DNA of 64,000 nt from Gemmobacter denitrificans (GCF_036964905.1 NZ_JBALHR010000004.1:310001-374000); one strand, 5' to 3'; numbered from the stretch's first letter, positions 8,465 through 17,633 are shown. The notes: generated from the letters alone by a model not told the origin. Numbers and translations: made by a program.

Positions 8465-8920
8465 ATGACAAAGATCAGCTTCGGGGCGCACCCCTATCTG
8501 CTCGGGTTCGAACAGCTGGAACGGCTGGTCGAACGCACAGCCAAATCCGGGGATGGCTACCCCCCCTTCAATATCGAGGCGGTGGCAGACAATGCCTATC
8601 GCATCACCTTGGCCGTGGCCGGCTTCCGTGATGAAGACTTGGCGATCACGGTGGAAGATCGCCAGCTGGTGATCCGTGGCCGTCAGGGTGAAGATGAACC
8701 CGCCCGGGTTTTCCTGCATCGTGGTATCGCGGCCCGCGCCTTCCAACGCAGCTTTGTTCTGGCCGATGGGGTCGAGGTTGCGGGGGCCCATATGGAACAT
8801 GGTCTGCTGCATGTCGATCTGCAGCGGATCGTGCCGGAAACCGTCGTTCAGACCATCCCGATCCGGTCAGGGCGCATGGATGCGCCGGTGCCACCGGTGA
8901 AACGGATCGAGTCGAAGTAA
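8465..8920 (+). CDS. Small heat-shock protein Hsp20 (IbpA type)
   Basis: 151 aa, ATG preceded by AAGGA. The alpha-crystallin domain spans about residues 34-125: PPFNIEAVADNAYRITLAVA, then LAITVEDRQLVIRGRQ, FLHRGIAARAFQRSFVLADG, and GLLHVDLQR. The short N-terminal arm (YLLGFEQLERLVE) is IbpA-like. It holds unfolding proteins in an ATP-independent way for refolding by other chaperones. A possible heat-shock promoter lies upstream, and the DUF1150 gene follows after 12 bp, an arrangement I associate with Rhodobacterales. Confidence 0.93.
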   Translation: MTKISFGAHPYLLGFEQLERLVERTAKSGDGYPPFNIEAVADNAYRITLAVAGFRDEDLAITVEDRQLVIRGRQGEDEPARVFLHRGIAARAFQRSFVLADGVEVAGAHMEHGLLHVDLQRIVPETVVQTIPIRSGRMDAPVPPVKRIESK

Positions 8921-8932
8921 GGAGGGCAGGCG

Positions 8933-9160
8933 ATGGATGCGAAAGTGGATTTCTTTCCCGAAGGCCCGGGCAATATCGTCTATGTACGCCCGGTTCCGGT
9001 TCGGGAATTGCCGGATGAACTGCGGGCACAGGCCGACGGGCTAGACCATATCTATGCCGTGCATCGGCCCGATGGCGAACGACTGGCGCTGGTGCGTGAT
9101 CGCGCCCTGGCCTTTGCCTTGGCACGGCAGAACGATCTGGCGCCGGTCAGCGCGCATTGA
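8933..9160 (+). CDS. DUF1150 small protein
   Basis: 75 aa with a strong AAGGAGG site. Features such as NIVYVRPVPVRELPDELR and LYDHIYAVHRPDGERLALV-like strands fit DUF1150, a family of about 75-80 residues in alphaproteobacteria. The function is unknown. It lies 12 bp after hsp20 in the same direction and before a bidirectional hairpin, so it is almost certainly co-transcribed with hsp20, hinting at a stress-linked role. Confidence 0.8.
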   Translation: MDAKVDFFPEGPGNIVYVRPVPVRELPDELRAQADGLDHIYAVHRPDGERLALVRDRALAFALARQNDLAPVSAH

Positions 9161-9210
9161 CCCCATCAGGCGGGGCCCGACCCCGCCGCAGATTTTGCGC
9201 GTGGAATGCA

Positions 9211-9240
9211 AAAGGGGGCGGCCCTGTGACCGCCCCCTTT
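9211..9240. terminator. Bidirectional terminator between DUF1150 and trxB
   Basis: Perfect 11-bp stem AAAGGGGGCGG / CCGCCCCCTTT with an eight-base loop between two convergent genes. On the minus strand it is followed by TTTT. Confidence 0.8.
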
Positions 9241-9259
9241 GGGTATCTGTCGTTCGGGA

Positions 9260-10198
9260 TCAGTGCCCCGCGAGGAAGCGTTCGGCGTCCAGCGCGGCCA
9301 TGCAGCCCATGCCGGCGCTGGTGATGGCCTGGCGATAGACATGGTCAGTCAGATCGCCCGCCGCAAAGACGCCGGGGATGGAGGTGCGGGTGGTGCCTGG
9401 CTCGACCTTCACATAGCCGCCATTGTGCAGCTCCAGCTGGTCTTTCACCAGCTCTGACGCCGGGGCATGGCCGATGGCGACGAAGAAGCCCGCGCAGGGC
9501 ACATCGGTGGTTTCGCCAGTCTGCACATTGCGGGCGCGCACGGCGGTGACGCCGCGCGGGGCATCATCGCCCAGCACTTCGGTCACTTCATGGTTCCACA
9601 GCATCTCGATCTTCGGGTGCTTGAACAGGCGGTCCTGCATGATCTTTTCGGCGCGCAGGGTATCGCGGCGGTGGATCAGCGTGACCTTGGTGGCGAAGTT
9701 CGTCAGGAACAGCGCCTCCTCCACCGCAGTATTGCCGCCGCCGATCACCACCACCTCTTTGCCGCGATAGAAGAAGCCATCGCAGGTGGCGCAGGCCGAA
9801 ACGCCGAAGCCCTTGAAATGTTCCTCGGACGGCAGGCCCAGCCATTTGGCCTGTGCGCCGGTGGCGAGGATGACCGCATCGGCGGTGAAAGTGATGCCGC
9901 TGTCGGCGATGGCGGTAAAGGGACGTTTGGAGAGGTCGAGCGACGAGATGTAATCCGAGATGATCTCGGCCCCCATGGCGCGGGCGTGTTCTTCCATGCG
10001 CACCATCAGATCGGGGCCTTGCACATGGGTGTCACCCGGCCAGTTCTCGACCTCGGTGGTGATGGTGAGCTGGCCGCCGGGTTGCAGGCCCTGCACGAGG
10101 ATCGGCTCCAGCATGGCGCGGGCGGAATAGACCGCCGCCGTATAGCCCGCCGGACCGGAGCCGATGATCAGAACCTTGGTGTGACGCGTCTCGCCCAT
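9260..10198 (-). CDS. trxB: Thioredoxin-disulfide reductase
   Basis: 312 aa. ATG 10198 is preceded by AAAGGGGG. The FAD-binding GSGPAGYTAAVYSARA lies near the N-terminus, the redox-active CATC (in SACATCDGFFYRG) near residue 136, the NADPH loop VIGGGNTAVEEALFL follows, and the C-terminal FAD motif PGVFAAGDLTDHVYRQ closes it. It reduces thioredoxin with NADPH in the cytoplasm. It is divergent from an Lrp-family gene. Confidence 0.97.
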   Translation of the reverse strand: MGETRHTKVLIIGSGPAGYTAAVYSARAMLEPILVQGLQPGGQLTITTEVENWPGDTHVQGPDLMVRMEEHARAMGAEIISDYISSLDLSKRPFTAIADSGITFTADAVILATGAQAKWLGLPSEEHFKGFGVSACATCDGFFYRGKEVVVIGGGNTAVEEALFLTNFATKVTLIHRRDTLRAEKIMQDRLFKHPKIEMLWNHEVTEVLGDDAPRGVTAVRARNVQTGETTDVPCAGFFVAIGHAPASELVKDQLELHNGGYVKVEPGTTRTSIPGVFAAGDLTDHVYRQAITSAGMGCMAALDAERFLAGH

Positions 10199-10376
10199 TT
10201 CTGCCCCCTTTGATTGCCCTGCCATATAACGGCGGCGGCTGGCAAGGCAAAGCCCTGCTCACAGCCCTGTGCGCAATGGTGGCAATGCGCGAAAGAATGT
10301 TGCGCTTGAAGGCGCAAAATCCTAATGTCCGCGCAAAACCGGCGCCTGACATTGGCGCGACAACAAGGATACCCTC

Positions 10377-10877
10377 ATGGCCGGTTCCAAACTGGACCCC
10401 ATCGATCGCCACATTCTTGCAGAATTGCAGGCCGATGGGCGGATGACCAATGTGGAACTGGCCAAGCGGGTCGGCATTTCGGCGCCGCCCTGCCTGCGCC
10501 GGGTGCGCACCCTGGAAGAGGCCGGGTATATCCGGGGCTATCACGCCGATATCGACGCCCGCGAACTGGGCTTTGAAGTGCAGGTCTTCGCGATGGTGCG
10601 GCTGCAGAGTCAGGCAGAGGCCGATCTTTCGGCTTTTGAACGGCGCTGCCGCGAATGGCCGCTGGTACGCGAATGCCATATGCTGAATGGCGAGATCGAT
10701 TTCATCCTGAAATGCGTGGCCCCCGATCTTTCCACCTTTCAGAGCTTTCTGACCGGCGATCTGACGGCAGCAGAAAATGTGGCCAGTGTGAAAACCAGCC
10801 TGGTGATCCGCTGCGCCAAGGATGAACCGGGCCTGCCTTTTGATGTACTGGAAGCGCGGCTGAACAAGACCGCCTGA
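10377..10877 (+). CDS. Lrp/AsnC-family transcriptional regulator
   Basis: 166 aa. The N-terminal winged helix-turn-helix reads LDPIDRHILAELQADGRMTN, VELAKRVGISAPPCLRRVR, LEEAGYIRGY; the C-terminal RAM/ligand domain shows VRECHMLNGEIDFILKCVAPD. The protein binds DNA as an oligomer and senses amino acids. It is divergent from trxB over 178 bp, so it may act on that promoter or on itself; the ligand is not evident. Confidence 0.9.
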   Translation: MAGSKLDPIDRHILAELQADGRMTNVELAKRVGISAPPCLRRVRTLEEAGYIRGYHADIDARELGFEVQVFAMVRLQSQAEADLSAFERRCREWPLVRECHMLNGEIDFILKCVAPDLSTFQSFLTGDLTAAENVASVKTSLVIRCAKDEPGLPFDVLEARLNKTA

Positions 10878-11248
10878 CCGCCCTGCAATGGGGCGCCTCG
10901 GGATGGCCTCTGCCTGTCAGGACGCCCGGAATCATACAGGCGGCCCCGTGATGTTGCGCAGAGGTTCGCAACGGAGCCGCCCGTACTGAGCTAGTTACAC
11001 CTGACATCGGACCATGGGGTGCCGGGGCAAGGACTTACCGCGCCGCGGTCCGGTGCACGTTTTGGACAAGTATGAAAATGGCGGCTTTTGGGCAGTGCGT
11101 CAAACTTTTTCCATTTTTGTCTCAAACTTCGGCGCCAGTTAACCACGACTGCCGTGATTGTTTCCCGGGTAACTGACCGGGGCCGCAAAAATGCCGTCAC
11201 ATCAGGGGCCGACGCGCGAATCGTTGTGGAATCACGGCCCCGAAACGC
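10878..11248. other. Gene-free interval after the Lrp gene
   Basis: About 370 bp with no coding frame I would support on either strand. It contains runs such as AAACTTTTTCCATTTTTG near 11102-11119, richer in A+T than the surroundings, but no clear promoter, tRNA or repeat. Confidence 0.5.
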
Positions 11249-11285
11249 CAGAAGGGCCGCGCCCTCTGCCTGCGCGGCCCTTCTG
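11249..11285. terminator. Strong hairpin after the 50-aa gene
   Basis: Perfect 14-bp stem CAGAAGGGCCGCGC / GCGCGGCCCTTCTG with a nine-base loop, 24 bp beyond the stop of the small minus-strand gene. There is no long T run, but the position suits a terminator. Confidence 0.65.
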
Positions 11286-11308
11286 TCCCAAGGTGGGTGA
11301 CGAATGTA

Positions 11309-11461
11309 TCAGCGTGCGGCTTGGGCCGGCGGTTTGGTGGCCGGGGCGGGGGCCTTGAAGGCTTCGGGTTTGCGGCGCTGACCGCGCTGCCAAGGCATGG
11401 CGACCTGGGTGGTTTCCGATGCGGCGATCACCGATTTCAGCCAGCGGCGTTCTTTCTTCAT
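11309..11461 (-). CDS. Small basic protein of unknown function
   Basis: 50 aa, start ATG with GGAG eight bases before. It begins MKKERRWLKSVIAASE, has AMPWQRGQRRKPEA in the middle and an Ala/Pro/Lys-rich tail. It has no signal peptide or membrane segment. I have the impression that similar short proteins occur in Rhodobacteraceae, but the function is unknown. A strong hairpin follows, and 250 bp without a gene precede it, including a CAATCC-GGCG-GGATTG hairpin at 11655-11670. Confidence 0.65.
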   Translation of the reverse strand: MKKERRWLKSVIAASETTQVAMPWQRGQRRKPEAFKAPAPATKPPAQAAR

Positions 11462-11710
11462 GGCCCGTTCTCCTTCACATTCTGCTCTGATCGCGCCGCT
11501 TTGGGCGCTTCGACCTTGCACACTTTATGCCTGGGCTTTGCGGCAAGGTTAGGGCCCGGATTATGGCGGGCGACGGTGATCGCCATGCAGATTGTGGCGT
11601 AGCGGCCCAAATTCCAGAGCCCGTGATTTCAGGGAATTTTACGCAAATCTGCGACAATCCGGCGGGATTGTTTCCGCAAATGCGGCAAGACCTTGGCAGC
11701 CTTGCGGCAC

Positions 11711-12460
11711 TCACAACCGGATGCAGGACATCAGCCGGCCGTAATCGGCCTCTTTGTGATGGGTGGTGCGGCGATAGGAATAGAATCGCTCCGGGTCGCG
11801 ATAGGTGCAGTGGCGCGTCCATTCGGCATGGCCAAGGCCTGTCGCCCGCAGCCGCCACAGCGCATAGCCGGGCAGATCGAACAAGGCACGATCCCCCTGC
11901 CCATTGATGAAGAACCGCGCCGTTTCGCGGTCATCATCGATGAAGCTTTCCACGAATTCGGGGCCAACCTCATAGGCCGCTTGCGAAATGGTCGGGCCGA
12001 TCACTGCCACCGTATCGGCGCGGCGCGCACCCAGTGCCTCCATCGCGTCCAGAACCGCTTCAAGAATGCCGTCCTTCGTGCCGCGCCATCCGGCATGGGC
12101 CGCGCCGATCACGCCGGCCCTTGGGTCTTGAAACAGCACCGGCTGGCAATCGGCCGTCAGCACGCCCAGCAACAGACCGGGGGTTGCCGTCACCATGCCA
12201 TCGGCGCGCGGGGCGGGGCCGTCCAGCGGGCCGGTCAGCGTGACCACATCGGCTGAATGCACCTGATGCACGGTTTCGATGCGGGTAGCCCCCATGGCCT
12301 GCACGACCCTTGCGCGGTTGATCGCCACCACCTCGGCCAGATCAGATGATCCGGTGCCGCAGTTCAGCCCGGCAAATATCCCCGAAGAGGCACCGCCCTT
12401 GCGGGTGAAGAAACCATGCGTGACACCTGCCAGCGCGTCTGAGGTGATGATCTCGATCAT
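11711..12460 (-). CDS. pgeF: Multicopper-polyphenol-oxidase-fold protein (PgeF/YfiH family)
   Basis: 249 aa. The family metal ligands are visible: ETVHQVHSADV, LTADCQPVLFQD and GAAHAGWRGTKDG. It also has THGFFTRKGGASSG at the N-terminus and the conserved IGPTISQAAYEVG. Members act on purine nucleosides (phosphorylase/deaminase activity) or edit peptidoglycan precursors; which applies here cannot be told. The start overlaps the stop of the upstream methyltransferase gene by ATGA, so it is the last gene of an lgt operon. Confidence 0.9.
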   Translation of the reverse strand: MIEIITSDALAGVTHGFFTRKGGASSGIFAGLNCGTGSSDLAEVVAINRARVVQAMGATRIETVHQVHSADVVTLTGPLDGPAPRADGMVTATPGLLLGVLTADCQPVLFQDPRAGVIGAAHAGWRGTKDGILEAVLDAMEALGARRADTVAVIGPTISQAAYEVGPEFVESFIDDDRETARFFINGQGDRALFDLPGYALWRLRATGLGHAEWTRHCTYRDPERFYSYRRTTHHKEADYGRLMSCIRL

Positions 12461-13539
12461 GGCTGTCCTCGTGTCTCGGGGGCGAAGCCCGGGGGCAGGG
12501 GGGTGCCGGTTGGATGCAAGGCCAGCACCTTGAACAATTGTCCCATCGCATCGGGGTGGGTCAAGCGATGTGTGGCGGCAAGGTGGTTCTGCAGGGCGGC
12601 ACCGGTCAGCCTTGCGGCAAGGGTGGTGCTGCGCTGTGCAATGCCAAGCGCCTCCAGCACGGCACCCTGGCTGGCATAGGCGGTGCTGCAGGGCAGGGCG
12701 GCCGCGGCAAGGGCCGCGAAATCGACATGGGCCGTCAGATCGGCATGGCCCGGTTCGGCCAGCGGATCGGTAAAGGCGTGATGCCGCATCGCCTGAAACG
12801 TATCGCCGCGCGATTTCCAGCCGCCATAGTCGATGATCAGCGCCACCCCGCCATGATTGGCAATGCGCATGGCAAGGGCCGCCATGATCGGCGGCGCAGC
12901 GGGGCAGATCTCGACCACATCGCCCGGCGTGGTATCTGTCAGCCGATGATCCAGCAGCGCCAATGGCATGGGCGGGGTGCGGGCCAGGGCGAGTTTGCCG
13001 TCGGCCTCGGTTACCACGGTTTCGGCCCAGCCCCGCGCGTCGCGGGTGAACTGGCGGATCGGCAGTGCGTCGAAGAATTCATTGGCCAGCAGGTACAGCG
13101 GGCCGTGCGGCAACTCATCGACATGGTCGCGCCATTCGACGGCATGCGTCCCCAGCGTGGCCCGCTGTTGCGCCCGCAATCGGGGTGAGGCCTCAACCAG
13201 CATCACCCGCGCTGCCGCATGAAATCCCGGCACACGGGCCGTGGCCCGCAAGACATCGGCCATCAGCGTGCCGCGCCCGGGGCCCAATTCGGCCAGCACA
13301 AAGCCCGGCGGGGCACCCTGATCCAGCCATGTCTGGGCAAGACACAGGCCCAGCAATTCGCCGAACATCTGGCTGATTTCCGGCGCGGTGGTAAAATCAC
13401 CCTGCGCCCCAAAGGGCGTCCGCGTCGTGTAATAGCCGTGTTCGGGGTGCAGCAGACAGTCCGCCATGTAATCGGCCAGCGTCATCGGCCCGGTCAGGGC
13501 GATACGGCGGCGGATCAGCGGCTCAAGCGGGGTAGACAC
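12457..13539 (-). CDS. SAM-dependent methyltransferase, NDUFAF7/MidA family
   Basis: 360 aa. It begins with a region typical of the family (MTLADYMADCLLHPEHGYYT, then GAQGDFTTAPEISQMFGELL), followed by the SAM-binding LAELGPGRGTLMADVLRA and LLANEFFDALPI. The mitochondrial homologue NDUFAF7 dimethylates an arginine of complex I; bacterial members are presumed protein methyltransferases. It lies between lgt, overlapping it by 17 bp, and pgeF, overlapping it by 4 bp. Confidence 0.9.
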   Translation of the reverse strand: MSTPLEPLIRRRIALTGPMTLADYMADCLLHPEHGYYTTRTPFGAQGDFTTAPEISQMFGELLGLCLAQTWLDQGAPPGFVLAELGPGRGTLMADVLRATARVPGFHAAARVMLVEASPRLRAQQRATLGTHAVEWRDHVDELPHGPLYLLANEFFDALPIRQFTRDARGWAETVVTEADGKLALARTPPMPLALLDHRLTDTTPGDVVEICPAAPPIMAALAMRIANHGGVALIIDYGGWKSRGDTFQAMRHHAFTDPLAEPGHADLTAHVDFAALAAAALPCSTAYASQGAVLEALGIAQRSTTLAARLTGAALQNHLAATHRLTHPDAMGQLFKVLALHPTGTPLPPGFAPETRGQP

Positions 13540-14404
13540 GGCGCGCCCTTGTCACCAGCCAAAGCCCCGCCAGCACCATGGGCAGCGACAGAAGCTGCCC
13601 TGCCGTCAGGCCCCACCCGCCAATATGCAGATAGAGCCCAAGCGGATTGTCCGTCGTCACGAATTGTGCATCGGGCTGGCGGAAGAACTCTACAAGGAAC
13701 CGCGCCGTGCCATAGCCCGCCAGAAATACCCCGGCCATCAGGCCCGGTCGGCGGAAGGCTCGGGTGCCGAAGGCCAGCCAGAGCAGGGCAGCCCCCAGGA
13801 GCAAACCCTCCAGCCCGGCTTCGTACAACTGGCTGGGATGGCGCACACAGGGGCCTTCCAGCGTGGCGCAGGCCTGCGCGGCCTCGCCCGGGAAGGCTAC
13901 GCCCCAGGGCATGGTGGTGGGGCGGCCCCACAATTCGGCATTGATGAAATTGGCGATGCGGCCCAGCAAAAGGCCCGGCGGCGTGGCCAATGCGAGCAGA
14001 TCGGCCAGCGTGGCGCGCGCGATCCCTTCGCGCCCGGCAAAGATCCACCCCGCCGCGACGACGCCCAGAAACCCGCCGTGAAAGGACATGCCGCCTTGCC
14101 AGACCTGCGGAATCTCTGTCGGATTGGCCAGAAAATACCTTGGCTGGTAAAAGATCACAAAGCCCAGCCGCCCGCCAATCACCACGCCCATGATGATCCA
14201 TGTCAGCAGCCGGTCAAGTTGTTCGGCGGTGATCGGCGGCTTCCCTTGCCACACTGCCAGACCGGCCGCGCGCAAAACCAGACGCCAGCCGATCAGCAGC
14301 CCGGCAATATAGGCCAGCGCATACCAGCGCAGTGCAAAGGTGATGCCGAACAGATCGACCGAGATCAGATCGGGCGAGATGTCGGGAAAGGGGATATAGG
14401 TCAT
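13523..14404 (-). CDS. lgt: Prolipoprotein diacylglyceryl transferase
   Basis: 293 aa integral membrane protein with about seven hydrophobic segments. It carries the Lgt signature GRIANFINAELWGRPT (about residues 155-170) and WQGGMSFHGGFLG with the catalytic histidine region. It transfers diacylglyceryl from phosphatidylglycerol to the lipobox cysteine in the inner membrane. It is the first gene of the lgt-methyltransferase-pgeF operon and divergent from ubiK. Confidence 0.97.
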   Translation of the reverse strand: MTYIPFPDISPDLISVDLFGITFALRWYALAYIAGLLIGWRLVLRAAGLAVWQGKPPITAEQLDRLLTWIIMGVVIGGRLGFVIFYQPRYFLANPTEIPQVWQGGMSFHGGFLGVVAAGWIFAGREGIARATLADLLALATPPGLLLGRIANFINAELWGRPTTMPWGVAFPGEAAQACATLEGPCVRHPSQLYEAGLEGLLLGAALLWLAFGTRAFRRPGLMAGVFLAGYGTARFLVEFFRQPDAQFVTTDNPLGLYLHIGGWGLTAGQLLSLPMVLAGLWLVTRARRVYPA

Positions 14405-14548
14405 GCGCGCCTCCGGTCCCCGGCGTGCCGGGCCTCATGCCGCTTGTCGGGCGGCCCTGCGGCAATGTCAACCGGCGGCACAGGTCCGGCAGGGCTTGCA
14501 AGCAGCCCGCCGCGCCCGCATATACAGCCCATCGCACAGGAGTTCCCG

Positions 14549-14794
14549 ATGCAGACGCGCAGCAAGTTCCTCGACGACATCTCGCAGCTGATGACCAATG
14601 CCATGGGCGTGGCTCAGGGCGCCCGGACCGAGGCAGAGACGGCCGTGAAAAGCCTGATGGATCGCTGGATGGCGGATCGCGATTTCGTCAGCCGCGAGGA
14701 ATTCGATGCCGTCCGCGCGATGGCCCAGAAGGCCCGCGAGGAAAACGCCGCGCTTGAGGCGCGGATCGCGGCGCTGGAAGCCAAACTCAAGTGA
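14549..14794 (+). CDS. ubiK: UbiK-like ubiquinone accessory factor (BMFP family)
   Basis: 81 aa, ATG with AGGAG before it. The sequence (KFLDDISQLMTNAMGVAQGA, then VSREEFDAVRAMAQKAREEN, and a coiled-coil end with ALEARIAALEAKLK) fits the BMFP/UbiK family, a small trimeric coiled-coil protein that helps ubiquinone synthesis under oxygen. It sits between divergent lgt and the sensor kinase. Confidence 0.82.
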   Translation: MQTRSKFLDDISQLMTNAMGVAQGARTEAETAVKSLMDRWMADRDFVSREEFDAVRAMAQKAREENAALEARIAALEAKLK

Positions 14795-14845
14795 ATCAGA
14801 CCTAAGCCCGTTTGCGCCCCCGTCAGCTGCGGCTAGAACAGGGGG

Positions 14846-16234
14846 ATGAACAGGCTGATTTCCAGATGGCGCAACGCAGCCCTTGCCACGCAATTCGCGG
14901 TGGCGGGGGGTATCGTCATGCTGGTGGCCATGCTGGTGGTGGGCCAATGGGTCGCGGCCCGGATCAGCGAAACGGTGATCCGCAACTGGGCCAATGCAAC
15001 CGCACTCTACATGGAAAGCTTCATCTCGCCGCTCAGTCAGGATCTGGCGGATAGTGACGAGCTGTCGCCCCTGGCCCATCGGGCATTGGACGAGGTGTTC
15101 ACATCCACATCGTTGGGCGCAAGGGTGGTGTCCTACAAGATCTGGAAGGAACAGGGCCGGATCATTGATGCGTCCGACCATGCGCTGCTGGGGCGGCAGT
15201 TTCCGGTGGGGCCGGAATTGCGGGCGGCATGGGCCGGCGAGGTTTCGGCCAGTCTGGCCGATCTGACGGAACAGGAAAACGCCGGTGAGGCCGCGCTTGG
15301 CGTGCCGCTTCTGGAAATCTACAGCCCGATCCGTGAAGTCTGGTCGGGCCGGGTGATCGGCGTGGTGGAATTCTATGAACGTGCCGATGCCCTTGTGGCC
15401 GATCTCACGCAGGCACGGCGGCGCAGCTGGGGCGCAGTTGCCGCGGTTTTCGCAGCCATCGGGCTTGTGCTGTGGGGGATCGTGGCGCGGGGAAGCCGGC
15501 TGATTGTGGCACAGGCCGCCGAATTGCAGCAGCAGGTGGCCGAACTGGCCGAACTGTCGGCCCACAACACTGCGCTTCGTCTGCGGGTGCAGGGCGCGGC
15601 CGGTCGCATCTCGGCCCTGCATGATCAGGTGCTGCGTCAGGTCGGTGCCGATCTGCATGACGGACCGGCGCAGCAACTGGCCTTTGCGGCCTTGCGGATG
15701 GACAGCCTTGCGCCGCATCTGGCATCCGATGGTGCCCTGCTGCTGGCCGAGATGGAACGCGCGGTCAAGGATGCAATCCGCGAGATCCGGTCCATCTCGC
15801 GCGGGGTGGCGTTGCCCGACATCGCCGAACGCTGCCCCTGCGCCTTTATCGCCGATCTTGCGGAAACCCATCGGGCCCGCAGCGGGACCGATGTCGAGGT
15901 GACTTGCCTTGCCGATGACTTGCCGCCCCTGGATGCCGCGGTCAAAACCTGCCTGTACCGGTTCGTGCAGGAAGGGTTGACCAATGCGTGGCGCCATGCA
16001 GAAGGCCGCGAACAGGCGGTCTGGCTGGGCCGGGTGGGGGACCGCCTGGTGCTGAGTGTGACCGACCGTGGTCCCGGCCCCGGCATGCAGATTTCGGGAA
16101 GTGCCGATGGCGGGTTGGGTCTGGCCGGGCTGCGGGACCGGGTCGAGGCGCTTGGCGGCCTGTTTGACATCCGCGCCCGTAACGGGGGCGGCACGGAACT
16201 CAGCATGGAATTGCAACTGGGGCAGAACAAATGA
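14846..16234 (+). CDS. Membrane sensor histidine kinase (NarX-like, HisKA_3)
   Basis: 462 aa. TM1 is at about 13-36, followed by a periplasmic region of about 155 residues, then TM2 at about 195-214 and a coiled coil (QAAELQQQVAELAELSA). The phospho-acceptor box GADLHDGPAQQLAFAALRMD (H271) is of the HisKA_3 class, followed by an ATPase domain with VQEGLTNAWRHA (N box) and GGLGLAGLRDRVEALGG (G box). It phosphorylates the LuxR-type regulator whose gene overlaps its stop by ATGA. The periplasmic signal is unknown. Downstream, converging, are two secreted Asp-rich proteins that are possible targets. Confidence 0.93.
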   Translation: MNRLISRWRNAALATQFAVAGGIVMLVAMLVVGQWVAARISETVIRNWANATALYMESFISPLSQDLADSDELSPLAHRALDEVFTSTSLGARVVSYKIWKEQGRIIDASDHALLGRQFPVGPELRAAWAGEVSASLADLTEQENAGEAALGVPLLEIYSPIREVWSGRVIGVVEFYERADALVADLTQARRRSWGAVAAVFAAIGLVLWGIVARGSRLIVAQAAELQQQVAELAELSAHNTALRLRVQGAAGRISALHDQVLRQVGADLHDGPAQQLAFAALRMDSLAPHLASDGALLLAEMERAVKDAIREIRSISRGVALPDIAERCPCAFIADLAETHRARSGTDVEVTCLADDLPPLDAAVKTCLYRFVQEGLTNAWRHAEGREQAVWLGRVGDRLVLSVTDRGPGPGMQISGSADGGLGLAGLRDRVEALGGLFDIRARNGGGTELSMELQLGQNK

Positions 16235-16878
16235 CCGAACAGATCCGCGTCGTGATCGCTGATGACCACCCGCTGTATCGCGAAGGCGTGGCGCGCAGCC
16301 TGTCCGAGGATGCAGGGATCCTTGTCGTGGGGCAGGCGCAGGATGCGCCGGGCGCGGTGGAACTGGCCGAACGGATGAAGCCCGATCTGCTTCTGCTCGA
16401 TGTGTCGATGCCGGGTGGCGGTGGTCTTGCGGCCCTGCGCGCGGTGATGGAATGGGATAAACCGCCGAAAGTGGCGATGTTGACCGCGTCAGAAGAAGAT
16501 GACGTGGTGATGCAGGCGCTGAAGGCCGGGGCGCTCGGCTATGTGCTGAAAGGGGTGGGCGGGCGCGAACTGGCAGCGCTGGTCAAGGATCTGGCGCGGG
16601 GGCAGACCTATGTATCGCCCGCATTGGCCGGGCGGCTGCTGGCGACGCTGCGCGGCGGGACAAAGCAGCGCGCGGCCAATCCGCTGGATGAATTGTCAAA
16701 GCGCGAAGAAGACATCCTCCGGCTGGTGGCCGAAGGCAAGAGCAACAAGGAAATCGGCCTGACGCTCGACCTGCAGGAAAAGACGGTGAAACACTACATG
16801 ACCTCGATCCTGCAGAAGCTGCATCTGCGCAACCGGGTCGAAGCGGCAGTGCTGGCGCGCGAACATCTTAGGCGGTAG
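16231..16878 (+). CDS. LuxR/NarL-family response regulator
   Basis: 215 aa. The receiver domain has the acidic pair ADDH (D11, D12), phospho-acceptor D57 in LLLLDVSMPG, the T in AMLTAS, and K in YVLKGV. The C-terminal LuxR helix-turn-helix reads LSKREEDILRLVAEGKSNKE, IGLTLDLQEKTVKHYMTSIL. It is the partner of the upstream kinase, with a 4-bp overlap. It ends 22 bp before the stop of the first Asp-rich secreted protein on the other strand. Confidence 0.95.
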   Translation: MTEQIRVVIADDHPLYREGVARSLSEDAGILVVGQAQDAPGAVELAERMKPDLLLLDVSMPGGGGLAALRAVMEWDKPPKVAMLTASEEDDVVMQALKAGALGYVLKGVGGRELAALVKDLARGQTYVSPALAGRLLATLRGGTKQRAANPLDELSKREEDILRLVAEGKSNKEIGLTLDLQEKTVKHYMTSILQKLHLRNRVEAAVLAREHLRR

Positions 16879-16899
16879 TCTGGCGCGTCGTGGCGGCAT

Positions 16900-17583
16900 T
16901 CAGCGTTGCCCTGTCAGGCTTTGCCGGATGCGTTCCAGATCGGCGCTGCCTGCCACGCGATCCACCACCAGATTGCCGCGCGGATCGGTCAGACGGTAGC
17001 GGCCTGCGCGCAATTCCTCGCGCCAGCCGCCAGGATCGGTGACCATGACACCATCGCCCCTGACTTCGATCAGCGCGGCCACGGCGCCACGGTCAAGCTG
17101 GCCCAGACGGCGGCGGTCGGCGGCGGTGGCCGCGCGGTCTTCGATCAGCCGGCCCCCCCGGTCCAGATGCTGATACCGCCCGCCGATCAGGCGTTCCTCG
17201 CTGCCATCCTTCAGAAGCCGACGGGTTTGTTCACCACCCAGGGTCCGGCGCAGTTTGGTGCGAAACTCCTTCCCCGAGCCCAGTGGTGTCCCTGCCGATG
17301 CCGGATCGTCCTTGGAATCTGCACCGCCGCGCCCGCGCCCCCTGCCGCGCCCTTTTCCGCCGCTGTCATCGTCACGATCATCATCGGCGTCGCGGTCCTT
17401 GTCACTGTCGGAGCCGTCATCGTTGCCACGATCATCGCCGCCCCCGTCATCGGAACCGCCATCATCCGAACCGCCGCGGCGCGCTTCGGCCATGCCCCAG
17501 CCCAGCACATCTGACAGGGCAAGCTCTGCCACTCCCCAGGACAAGAGGGCGATCAGCGGCAGAAGGGCAAAGCGGCGGCGCAT
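16900..17583 (-). CDS. Secreted Asp/Gly-rich protein with two repeated modules
   Basis: 227 aa. An N-terminal signal sequence (MRRRFALLPLIALLSWGVAE and onward) is followed by a stretch of aspartate and glycine at about 36-75 and an RGRGRGRGG run. The C-terminal half contains two copies of a roughly 38-residue module: A (about 126-160: KDGSEERLIGGRYQHLDRGG, then RLIEDRAATAADRRRL) and B (about 183-219: DPGGWREELRAGRYRLTDPR, then GNLVVDRVAGSADLERI). A third copy ends the neighbouring protein. I do not recognise the family. Acidic runs suggest divalent-cation binding, inferred only. It is probably co-transcribed with the gene at 17634-18143, 50 bp upstream, and converges on the two-component system. 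Confidence 0.7.
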   Translation of the reverse strand: MRRRFALLPLIALLSWGVAELALSDVLGWGMAEARRGGSDDGGSDDGGGDDRGNDDGSDSDKDRDADDDRDDDSGGKGRGRGRGRGGADSKDDPASAGTPLGSGKEFRTKLRRTLGGEQTRRLLKDGSEERLIGGRYQHLDRGGRLIEDRAATAADRRRLGQLDRGAVAALIEVRGDGVMVTDPGGWREELRAGRYRLTDPRGNLVVDRVAGSADLERIRQSLTGQR

Positions 17584-17633
17584 TGGATCTGGCCTTTCAG
17601 GATGGGGGCGCCCTTGCGGCGCCCCCCGCGGTA

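Noticed and set aside
14468..16216. 582-codon minus-strand open frame
   Set aside because: Antisense to ubiK and the sensor kinase, His/Pro/Gln-rich, no ribosome site or domain; an effect of high G+C.
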